Shown here: positions 7,854 to 13,751 of the stretch, piece after piece
Layout of the letters: each line of letters opens with the position of its first letter
How positions within the stretch are numbered: the first letter of the stretch is position 1
DNA from: Bacteriovoracaceae bacterium UBA2394
Lineage (GTDB): Bacteria; Bdellovibrionota; UBA2394
Length of the DNA: 13,751 nt
Assembly (NCBI GenBank): GCA_002343335.1
Contig: DDSI01000036.1
Coordinates: 4,587-18,337 of the forward strand
Direction of reading: 5' to 3'
Notes under the pieces: model-generated
Databases searched by the model: none
The model's input: the letters and a program-made list of their open reading frames with translations, nothing else
Told to the model about the DNA's origin: nothing
Translations under genes and position numbers: made by a program

Positions 7854-9278
7854 ATGCTTTCGAATTGCATCCGTTCGTTCGTGGTCGGAGTTGTCTTCCT
7901 CTCCATTCCTTTTCAACTTTTTGCTCTCGACGTTGGTTGGGAAGGCTATTTTCGTACTCGCGCAAACTACCACTACAATCTTGATTTAGATCGCAGCAAG
8001 AATCCTGAAATCCGTGCATTTGCAGACATGCGGTTTCGATTGAATCCGACGATGTATGTAACCGATAAAATACGCATACGATCTTCCTTTAATTTCTTCG
8101 ATGGAGTTCTTGGGAAGGACCCACTTCGAACTCGGTCCTATCAAAACCCCGCCCAAACCAACGATCGGGCCCTTGATCCGACTGAAACGGAAGCGACCGT
8201 CGGCCGAAGTGTAGCGGGTTACAACACCTCAGCACTTGGGGGCGCTTATTCGCCAGATGGATTGCTGGATTCTCAGGATCTCACTCCCCTTCAATTGAGG
8301 CGCGTTTGGGGCGAGTTCGATATCCCTTACGGCACCATAAAGGCGGGACGAATGCCGAATCATTGGGGCATGGGTATTTTTGCAAATGCCGGTGACGATG
8401 CTTGGCAAGAAGTGGGCAGCACGCGAGACCGCATTATGTTTGATACTTCCTTTGGCTCCTACTACGTCCGCCCTGGCGTGGGATGGATGGTCGAAGGCGC
8501 GCTCGATCAATCGAATGATGATTTTTACGAATATTTTTTGATGTTCGGTCGAAAGACGGAAAACCAAGACATTGGCCTCTTCCTATCGTTCAACGCTCAA
8601 GACGAATACAACCTTCCCGCAGGCTCAGGCTTAAATGGTGCGAAGTCAAATTTTTGGGCTTTCGATTTTTATCTGAGCCATCAGTTTGAACGTGTGAGAG
8701 TTCAGGCCGAAGGAGCGCTCTTTAGCGGAAAGGTCGTGGGCAAGGATTTGTTGGCCATGAATGGGGCCCTTCGGGCCGATTGGAGATGGACCAAACTTTC
8801 CCTCCTCACAGAGGCAGGTTATGCGTCGGGCACTGCGGGGAGTGATGCCGCCAACAATGATTTAAAGAGTGTCGCCTTCTCGCGCGACTACGACATTTCT
8901 ATGCTTGTGTTTGAAGAGGCGATTCCAGGAGGCGCGACCACCTATAATTCTGCGGGAGCCGCCGACGGCGTTGCGACCGCTCCACATTCAGGCGCCATCA
9001 CGAATGCAATTTATGCGCGATTGAAATTAGGCTACGACTTAGCAGACTTTTTTCATCCCTATTTAAATGTCGTGGTTCCTATGGCCGCTAAGAAATCCTT
9101 CGACATGGCCGGCTCGTTTTATGGCGTCGAATACAACTTAATCACTCTTTGGCCGCTCAACAAATATTTGACCGCCGAAGTAAGCTTTGCCCATTTCATT
9201 CCGGGGTCCGTTTACGATCGCGTTTCTCAATCGCACACCACGATTCTCGCAAGGGGTGGATTAATCGCTCAGTTTTAA
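7854..9278 (+). CDS. Predicted outer-membrane beta-barrel (porin-like) protein
   Basis: This 474-residue protein is probably an outer-membrane barrel. It has a clear signal peptide: R7 in the n-region, a hydrophobic core and likely cleavage after QLFA (residue 24). The mature chain is rich in alternating aromatic and polar segments typical of barrel strands (WEGYFRTRANYHYN, KIRIRSSFNFFDG, GRMPNHWGMGIFANAGDD) and ends in Phe (LIAQF), as expected for recognition by the Bam machinery. It has no N-terminal plug domain like that of a TonB receptor. It recalls the large uncharacterised barrel families of myxobacteria and Bdellovibrio, but I cannot name the family or its substrate. No Shine-Dalgarno precedes the ATG. 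The stop lies 25 bases before lysA with no terminator visible between them, so the two genes may share a transcript. Confidence 0.82.
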   Translation: MLSNCIRSFVVGVVFLSIPFQLFALDVGWEGYFRTRANYHYNLDLDRSKNPEIRAFADMRFRLNPTMYVTDKIRIRSSFNFFDGVLGKDPLRTRSYQNPAQTNDRALDPTETEATVGRSVAGYNTSALGGAYSPDGLLDSQDLTPLQLRRVWGEFDIPYGTIKAGRMPNHWGMGIFANAGDDAWQEVGSTRDRIMFDTSFGSYYVRPGVGWMVEGALDQSNDDFYEYFLMFGRKTENQDIGLFLSFNAQDEYNLPAGSGLNGAKSNFWAFDFYLSHQFERVRVQAEGALFSGKVVGKDLLAMNGALRADWRWTKLSLLTEAGYASGTAGSDAANNDLKSVAFSRDYDISMLVFEEAIPGGATTYNSAGAADGVATAPHSGAITNAIYARLKLGYDLADFFHPYLNVVVPMAAKKSFDMAGSFYGVEYNLITLWPLNKYLTAEVSFAHFIPGSVYDRVSQSHTTILARGGLIAQF

Positions 9279-9303
9279 AGGGCGACGTTAGGATACCATC
9301 GAG

Positions 9304-10593
9304 ATGGCAGCAATTTTTCAAGGCTTTCGATATCGCGACCATGTTCTACACGCAGATCACGTGAGCCTCGCCAAAATTGCGGAAGAAGTGGGAACTCCTT
9401 GTTACGTCTATGTCAGCGACGTGATTACCCAAAATTATTCCGAGCTCACCAAAAGCTTGGGCAGCATCCCGCATCTCATTTGTTACGCGGTGAAAGCAAA
9501 TTCAAACGTTTCGATCATTAAAACCCTCGCTCAGCAAGGTGCTGGCGCCGACATCGTTTCAGGCGGTGAACTCTATCGTGCCCTTGAAGCCGAGGTGCCG
9601 CCCGAAAAAATTGTCTTCTCAGGCGTTGGAAAAACTCGTGAGGAAATCGATTTCGCGATTCGCAAAAAAATTCTCTGCTTCAATATTGAAAGTGAGCAAG
9701 AACTTTTGCAGATCGATTTGGTAGCGAAATCCCATCGAAAGGTCGCAAACGTAAGTATTCGAATTAATCCCGATGTCGATCCAAAGACCCATCCCTACAT
9801 CGCGACGGGCCTCAAGAAATCTAAGTTTGGAATCCCTTACAAGAAAGCTCTCGATTTGATTAAGCAGTCACTTCGATTGAAAAATGTGAATTTGATGGGT
9901 TTGGGTTGTCACATTGGCAGTCAAATAACCTCTGTTTCTCCCTTCGTCGACGCCACCAAACGAATGCTGAAACTGCTCGATCAGGTTCAAAAACTAAAAC
10001 CTGAGATTACGCACCTCGATTTGGGCGGGGGTCTTGGCATCATGTACTCCAAAGAACATCCTCCGAGCTTGGCTTCATGGGCCCAGAGTTTTTCAAAGGA
10101 GATTGAAGATCGAAAGCTTACGTTGATTTTGGAGCCTGGGCGCAGCCTCGTTGGTAACGCCGGTGTGCTCCTTACGCGCGTACTTTACGGCAAGCGAGGC
10201 GAATCCAGTAACTTTGTCGTGGTGGATTCCGGCATGAATGATTTGATTAGGCCGGCACTCTACGGCGCCTATCACACCATTTTGCCCGTGCATTATCGCA
10301 AGTATAAAAAGATCAAGGCTTCGGTCGTAGGACCTTGCTGCGAATCGGGCGATATTCTCACAAAGCCCCGACGCATTCAAAATTTCCAACCCAATGATGT
10401 ACTTGCAATCATGAGCTGCGGGGCTTACGGGGCTTCGATGTCTTCCCATTACAATTCTCGCGCGAAGATTGCGGAAGTTCTGATTCACGATGGAAAGCAT
10501 TTTATTATTCGTGAAAGAGAGACCTATGAAGATCTCATTCAGAAGGAAAAGTTGCCGCCGTTTTTGCGCCGTACTCAAGCGCTTACTGCATAA
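9304..10593 (+). CDS. lysA: Diaminopimelate decarboxylase
   Basis: This PLP enzyme of the alanine-racemase fold decarboxylates meso-diaminopimelate to L-lysine, the last step of lysine synthesis, in the cytoplasm. The length is 429 residues (family about 415-430). Visible features are the PLP lysine in YAVKAN (K64), SGGELYRA, HIGSQI (203-208), the phosphate-binding LGGGLG (240-245), EPGRS (277-281), the catalytic CCESGD (345-350) with C345, and GAYGASMSSHYN near the C-terminus that closes the active site of the partner subunit. Together these fit DAP decarboxylase better than the related ornithine/arginine decarboxylases, and the adjacent dap genes agree. A TTAGGA Shine-Dalgarno (9288-9293) sits 10 bases before the ATG. 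dapA begins 6 bases after the stop. No lysine riboswitch fits in the 25-base upstream gap. Confidence 0.97.
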   Translation: MAAIFQGFRYRDHVLHADHVSLAKIAEEVGTPCYVYVSDVITQNYSELTKSLGSIPHLICYAVKANSNVSIIKTLAQQGAGADIVSGGELYRALEAEVPPEKIVFSGVGKTREEIDFAIRKKILCFNIESEQELLQIDLVAKSHRKVANVSIRINPDVDPKTHPYIATGLKKSKFGIPYKKALDLIKQSLRLKNVNLMGLGCHIGSQITSVSPFVDATKRMLKLLDQVQKLKPEITHLDLGGGLGIMYSKEHPPSLASWAQSFSKEIEDRKLTLILEPGRSLVGNAGVLLTRVLYGKRGESSNFVVVDSGMNDLIRPALYGAYHTILPVHYRKYKKIKASVVGPCCESGDILTKPRRIQNFQPNDVLAIMSCGAYGASMSSHYNSRAKIAEVLIHDGKHFIIRERETYEDLIQKEKLPPFLRRTQALTA

Positions 10594-10599
10594 GGATTT

Positions 10600-11484
10600 A
10601 TGAAGGGGCTCTTCACCGCTCTCATCACCCCTTTTCAAGCTTCGGGAACGGGAATTGATAAGACCATTCTCACTCAGCTGATCGAGCGCCAAGTCGAAGC
10701 CAAAATTGACGCCATTATTTTTGGCGGAAGCACCGGTGAAGGGCAAACGCTGACGCCTTCGGAGCTGGAAGAAATTTTTTCTGTCGCTCAGTCCTTTAGA
10801 GGGAAGATCAAAATATTAGGGGCCTGCGGAAGTCATGGCACTTCACAAACGATCGATCAAATTCGCCGTCTCGAAAATTTAGGGGTAGAAGGGGTTCTCG
10901 TCTCCACTCCTTCTTACAACAAACCTCCGCAGCGCGGGCTTGTGGAACATTTTAAAAGAGTGGCAGCGGCAACGAAGTTGCCGCTTGTCATTTACAATAT
11001 TCCTGGACGCTCGAGCGTTAATATTGCGCCTTCGACCCTGTTGGAACTATGGAAAATTCCAAATGCCGTCGCCGTGAAGGAAAGTTCTGGCAACATGGAG
11101 CAAATTCACCAAGTGGCTAAAGAGTTACCGCCTGGCAAAATCTTGTTAAGTGGGGATGACCCCTTGAACCTCCCCATCTGGGCGATCGGCGGTCAGGGTA
11201 CGGTGAGTGTGGCATCCAATGTAGCGCCAAAAATTCTCCATCACATTTGGACCTGCTGGAAGGAAGGCCGGGAGGCGGAAGCGAGAGAATGGGACTCGCG
11301 ACTTCAACAATATATCCCGCACCTTTTTACTGAATCGAATCCCATCCCTGCGAAATGGGCGGTCGGACAGGTTCTAAAGACAGACTTGAAGCTCAGACTG
11401 CCTTTAGTTTCATTGGACCCCGTCTTGACGCAGTCCCACATGGAGGCTTTGCGAGCCATCCGCAAGCTCGAAGAAAACCTCTGA
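10600..11484 (+). CDS. dapA: 4-Hydroxy-tetrahydrodipicolinate synthase
   Basis: DapA condenses pyruvate with L-aspartate semialdehyde to 4-hydroxy-tetrahydrodipicolinate, the first committed step toward DAP and lysine. It is a cytoplasmic TIM barrel, usually a tetramer. The 294-residue length is standard. The Schiff-base lysine is K160 in AVAVKESSG. The proton-relay Tyr is Y132 in VIYNIPGRS, with R137 nearby for substrate carboxylate binding. Y106 in PSYNKPPQRG corresponds to the Tyr contributed across the dimer. The loop GGSTGEGQTL has S44-T45 where E. coli has T44-T45, a conservative change that keeps a hydroxyl. The start is fixed by the family's N-terminus (GLFTALITPF). The Shine-Dalgarno AAGGA (10592-10596) overlaps the lysA stop and is only 3 bases from the ATG, which suggests coupling to lysA translation. 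NAL or KDG aldolase relatives are less likely given the neighbours. Confidence 0.96.
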   Translation: MKGLFTALITPFQASGTGIDKTILTQLIERQVEAKIDAIIFGGSTGEGQTLTPSELEEIFSVAQSFRGKIKILGACGSHGTSQTIDQIRRLENLGVEGVLVSTPSYNKPPQRGLVEHFKRVAAATKLPLVIYNIPGRSSVNIAPSTLLELWKIPNAVAVKESSGNMEQIHQVAKELPPGKILLSGDDPLNLPIWAIGGQGTVSVASNVAPKILHHIWTCWKEGREAEAREWDSRLQQYIPHLFTESNPIPAKWAVGQVLKTDLKLRLPLVSLDPVLTQSHMEALRAIRKLEENL

Positions 11485-11525
11485 TCGAGCGTTGATTCCT
11501 CGGCCACCTCGGCTACCGTCAGGAC

Positions 11526-12200
11526 ATGAGTTTCATAGCCCTCGTTGGATATCGAGGCCGCATGGCAAAGGCGCTGCAAGAGGCGTGTGAACAACAAGGT
11601 CATGCCTTTAAGGTCTTTAGCGAACATGCTCCTTCTGAACTTCAAATATCCGAATGGAAGGATTGTTTGGGAATCGTCGATTTCTCTTACCCCGCCGTTG
11701 CATCTGCCGTGGCCGCGCTGGCGGTTGATGCAAAAATTCCACTGGTGAGCGGTACGACCGGTTGGGAAAAAAATAACTCGGCTAAGGAAGTGTATGCAGA
11801 GGCAGCGACGAAAATTCCCGTGGTGTGGGATTCCAACTTCTCTTTGGGAATCGAGCTTACATGTCAGATTGCAGAGCTCCTTGGGCGTCACATCGGATCG
11901 TCACTTAAAATTATTGATATTCATCATGTTCATAAGAAGGACGCACCCAGTGGTACAGCGCTCAAGTTGGAAAAGCGATTTCAAGAGGTATCGTCTCAGC
12001 CGGTCGAAATTCAATCCGTGCGAGAAGGCGAGGTATTTGGCGAACATCGTTTATGGATCGAATTTGGAAATGAAAATTTAGAGATTGTCCATCGGGCGCT
12101 ATCTAGGCAACCCTTTGCTGCAGGTGCGCTGAAGGCCCTTCAATGGGCGACGAAGCAGCGTCCCGGTTTTTATACCATGAAGGAGGTATTGGGTTCATGA
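11526..12200 (+). CDS. dapB: 4-Hydroxy-tetrahydrodipicolinate reductase, short form
   Basis: DapB reduces the DapA product to tetrahydrodipicolinate with NADH or NADPH in the cytoplasm. The N-terminal Rossmann motif is GYRGRMA (8-14), followed by DFSYP (52-56) and SGTTGW (75-80). The substrate site is IHHVHKKDAPSGTAL (from residue 132), with H133-H134 and K137 matching E. coli H159-H160 and K163. The C-terminal half keeps REGEVFGEHRLW, ALSRQPFAAGALKA and PGFYTMKEVLG. At 224 residues it is about 45 shorter than E. coli DapB. The deletion falls mainly between the glycine motif and DFSYP, the region that binds the adenosine end of the cofactor. Short DapBs are known, for example in Thermotoga, so this is not a broken gene. 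An in-frame stop at 11493 leaves this ATG as the only plausible start. AGGA sits almost against it, so ribosome binding looks weak. The last 4 bases overlap dapL. Confidence 0.94.
   Translation: MSFIALVGYRGRMAKALQEACEQQGHAFKVFSEHAPSELQISEWKDCLGIVDFSYPAVASAVAALAVDAKIPLVSGTTGWEKNNSAKEVYAEAATKIPVVWDSNFSLGIELTCQIAELLGRHIGSSLKIIDIHHVHKKDAPSGTALKLEKRFQEVSSQPVEIQSVREGEVFGEHRLWIEFGNENLEIVHRALSRQPFAAGALKALQWATKQRPGFYTMKEVLGS
12181..12186 (+). promoter_or_regulatory. Strong Shine-Dalgarno that sets the dapL start
   Basis: A consensus AGGAGG lies inside the end of dapB, 10 bases before the ATG at 12197. It is the best ribosome-binding site in the window and argues against the upstream in-frame ATG at 12143, which would extend the protein by 18 residues unlike the family N-terminus. 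Confidence 0.8.
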
Positions 12201-13363
12201 GCACCAATAAGAGAACAAAGGCGATCCGGCTGCAGAAGCTCCCACCTTACATCTTCGCGCAGATCGATGAGAAAAAGCGCGAACTACTTGGTCAAGGGCG
12301 AGACCTCATCGATTTGGGAATTGGCGATCCCGATCTTCCCACGCCCACACCCATCATCGAAGAATTGCGAAAGGCGGCTGGCGAAGGTCGCAATCATCGT
12401 TACCCTTCCTACGGGGGACTCGATGAATACAAGAAGGCTTGTGCTCGATGGATGGAGCGTCGCTTCTCCGTTACCGTCGACCCAAAATCTGAAATCATTT
12501 CTTTGATCGGAAGCAAAGAAGGCATTGCGCACTTTACTCAGGCGGTCGTGAATCCCGGCGACTTCACGCTCATTCCGGATCCCGCCTATCCGGTCTATGC
12601 AAATGCGACCATTCTTTCAGGCGGCACGGCTCTTTACTATCCGCTGCTCGAAGAGAATCGTTTTCGTCCCGATTGGAATACTGTTCCTGAAGATACTTGG
12701 AGAGGCGTGAAAGTGGTCTTCGTCAATTATCCGCACAATCCCACATCGGCGACCGTCACACTTGAAACCTATGTGGAGCTCGTCGATCGTGCGAAGAAAT
12801 TTGGATTCATCATCGCTTCTGACGGTGCCTACTGCGAGCAAGGATATTCCGCACTGCCTCCCTGCTTGCTGCAGGTGCCTGGAGCGAAAGAAGTTGCAAT
12901 CGAATTTTTCTCGATGAGCAAAACATACAACATGACGGGATGGCGCGTGGGATTTGCCGCAGGAAACAAAGATCTCATTGCGGCGCTTTACCAGATGAAG
13001 AGCACTCTCGACTCGGGAGTATTCCAACCCGTCCAATATGCGGCGATTCATGCACTGAATGGAAAAGATGAAGAACTCATTGGACCCTCAAAAGATGTGT
13101 ATGGATACCGAAGAAAATTGATGGTCGAGGGACTGCAAAGGCTCGGCTACAAAGTCTTTGACGGAGGCGCGACTTTTTACCTCTGGGTGAGCAATCCGAA
13201 AGGGAAAAGCTCCGTGGAAGTCTGCGCGGATCTTTTAGAAAAGGGCATCGTCGTTACGCCAGGAAACGGTTTTGGCGCAGCGGGTGAAGGATTTTTCCGA
13301 ATTGCACTCACCGTAGCGGAAGAAAAGCTCACCGAAGCCTTGAAACGTATGGCCTCGAAATAA
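12197..13363 (+). CDS. dapL: LL-diaminopimelate aminotransferase
   Basis: This fold-type I PLP aminotransferase (class I/II), 388 residues, most likely converts tetrahydrodipicolinate directly to LL-DAP with glutamate as amino donor, replacing DapD, DapC and DapE. Visible features are the N-terminal KLPPYIFAQID, LIDLGIGDPDLPTP with the family's GDP turn, YPSYGGLDEYKKA, the SKEGI loop, NYPHNPTSA with the PLP-contacting Asn, SDGAYCE with the Asp that pairs with the pyridine nitrogen, the Schiff-base lysine K242 in FSMSKTYNMTGWRVGF, and R368 in FFRIAL for the substrate carboxylate. The sequence alone would also fit related aspartate or aromatic aminotransferases. The choice of DapL rests on the N-terminal pattern and the lysA-dapA-dapB context. 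The start overlaps the dapB stop as ATGA and has a consensus Shine-Dalgarno. A hairpin terminator follows directly. Confidence 0.88.
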   Translation: MSTNKRTKAIRLQKLPPYIFAQIDEKKRELLGQGRDLIDLGIGDPDLPTPTPIIEELRKAAGEGRNHRYPSYGGLDEYKKACARWMERRFSVTVDPKSEIISLIGSKEGIAHFTQAVVNPGDFTLIPDPAYPVYANATILSGGTALYYPLLEENRFRPDWNTVPEDTWRGVKVVFVNYPHNPTSATVTLETYVELVDRAKKFGFIIASDGAYCEQGYSALPPCLLQVPGAKEVAIEFFSMSKTYNMTGWRVGFAAGNKDLIAALYQMKSTLDSGVFQPVQYAAIHALNGKDEELIGPSKDVYGYRRKLMVEGLQRLGYKVFDGGATFYLWVSNPKGKSSVEVCADLLEKGIVVTPGNGFGAAGEGFFRIALTVAEEKLTEALKRMASK

Positions 13364-13364
13364 A

Positions 13365-13397
13365 AAAGAGAGCGCTTCATTGCGAAGCACTCTCTTT
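13365..13397. terminator. Probable bidirectional Rho-independent terminator
   Basis: AAAGAGAG (13365-13372) pairs with CTCTCTTT (13390-13397). After one C-A mismatch the stem continues with GCTTC/GAAGC around a 5-base loop (13379-13383). A run of six A precedes the stem, giving six U for transcripts from the - strand, while the + side ends in only three T. It starts 2 bases after the dapL stop and serves the convergent gene on the right as well. Confidence 0.8.
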
Positions 13398-13439
13398 CGA
13401 TATTCGTTCTAATTGGGTGTGGTCGTTTATCGTTTTCTC

Positions 13440-13751
13440 TTATCGACGAACGCGAAGTACTTTCTCCACGTTTCGAACTGTTTTTATAGCGGTATCGCCT
13501 TTTAACTTTTTCTTCGGATCCCAAACTTGGGATTCGCTCTCATCCAGAACCAAGTTCACTTCGTGAAAGTTTGTGATTTGGGAAGCCGGCGCACTCGATC
13601 GGCTCATCGCCATGAAGGAATTGCCGCTGGCGAGAAGTTCAGCATTGTTATCCTTGATCACAGCACCAAAATTTCCTCCGAGGAAAATCCCTCCAGGCTG
13701 ACTGCCCGAGGCATTCGGCCCATAAATACAAACTGCGGCGATGGCAATTTT
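13440..13751 (-). CDS. C-terminal part of an unrecognised protein, cut by the window edge
   Basis: An open frame runs from the right edge to a TAA at 13440, giving 103 visible residues. I do not recognise the family. The part nearest the edge is rich in Gly, Ala, Ser and Asn (for example PNASGSQPGGIFLGGNFG). It is followed by an acidic stretch (LVLDESESQVWDP) and a strongly basic C-terminus (KKKLKG, then LRVRR). The Gly-Asn-Ser composition fits an exported or surface protein, but no signal or membrane segment is visible. A GTG at 13661 with GGAGGA about 12 bases upstream could instead begin a 73-residue protein. I prefer the longer partial reading because the frame stays open to the edge with coherent composition. 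It converges on dapL across the shared terminator. Confidence 0.55.
   Translation of the reverse strand, partial: KIAIAAVCIYGPNASGSQPGGIFLGGNFGAVIKDNNAELLASGNSFMAMSRSSAPASQITNFHEVNLVLDESESQVWDPKKKLKGDTAIKTVRNVEKVLRVRR

Noticed and set aside
10093..10746. A 217-residue open frame on the - strand across the lysA/dapA junction
   Set aside because: It is fully antisense to two well-supported enzymes, has no recognisable domain or ribosome site, and its composition is that of a shadow frame.
11304..11891. A 195-residue open frame on the - strand across the dapA/dapB junction
   Set aside because: It is antisense to conserved catalytic regions of DapA and DapB and shows no domain pattern.
12143..12196. 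An 18-codon upstream extension of dapL from the ATG at 12143
   Set aside because: It overlaps dapB coding sequence, lacks a ribosome site, and the ATG at 12197 has AGGAGG at correct spacing and the expected family N-terminus.
1..13751. A sigma54 promoter (TGGCAC-N5-TTGCW) that the FHA regulator could act on
   Set aside because: TGGCAC occurs within genes, for example near 529 and 5325, but without a TTGC element at the right spacing or a suitable position.

Overview
The window looks like chromosomal DNA of a Gram-negative bacterium of roughly 50% GC. It has a lipoprotein signal with a lipobox and two predicted outer-membrane beta-barrel proteins that end in Phe. The mix of an FHA-domain sigma54 activator, an LL-diaminopimelate aminotransferase and large barrel proteins suggests Bdellovibrionota or a former deltaproteobacterium. 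That placement is inference from gene content only. I see no tRNA, rRNA, CRISPR array, IS element, phage gene or recombination site, and no gene-free stretch longer than about 110 bases.

Left part (1-1940): an FHA-sigma54 activator on the + strand faces, tail to tail, a small lipoprotein on the - strand. The lipoprotein is divergent from aspS, with an 80-base gap between them.

Middle (1939-7744): aspS, a divergent lipid-kinase-like gene and a 1010-residue protein lie on the + strand with gaps of 30 bases and 1 base, so they may form one operon. AspS carries signatures of the non-discriminating type. The kinase-like protein has degenerate nucleotide-loop motifs. The large protein appears to join three modules: a zinc metallopeptidase (HEFTH), a TolB-like beta-propeller and a BamA-sized, Omp85-like barrel. 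It is the most interesting gene here.

Right part (7854-13363): a predicted outer-membrane barrel protein is followed, all on the + strand, by lysA, dapA, dapB and dapL with gaps of 25, 6 and 41 bases and a final 4-base overlap. Together with a DapF epimerase, which is not in the window, the four enzymes would convert aspartate semialdehyde and pyruvate to meso-DAP for peptidoglycan and on to lysine. They use the one-step DapL route instead of the succinylase route. A hairpin after dapL probably terminates from both sides, because a gene of unknown function on the - strand converges on it from the right edge.

Several first-in-unit genes lack a Shine-Dalgarno sequence, whereas the internal lysine genes have one. 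No wholly new multi-gene system is evident. The peptidase-propeller-barrel protein with its degenerate lipid-kinase neighbour is the best candidate for something not yet characterised.
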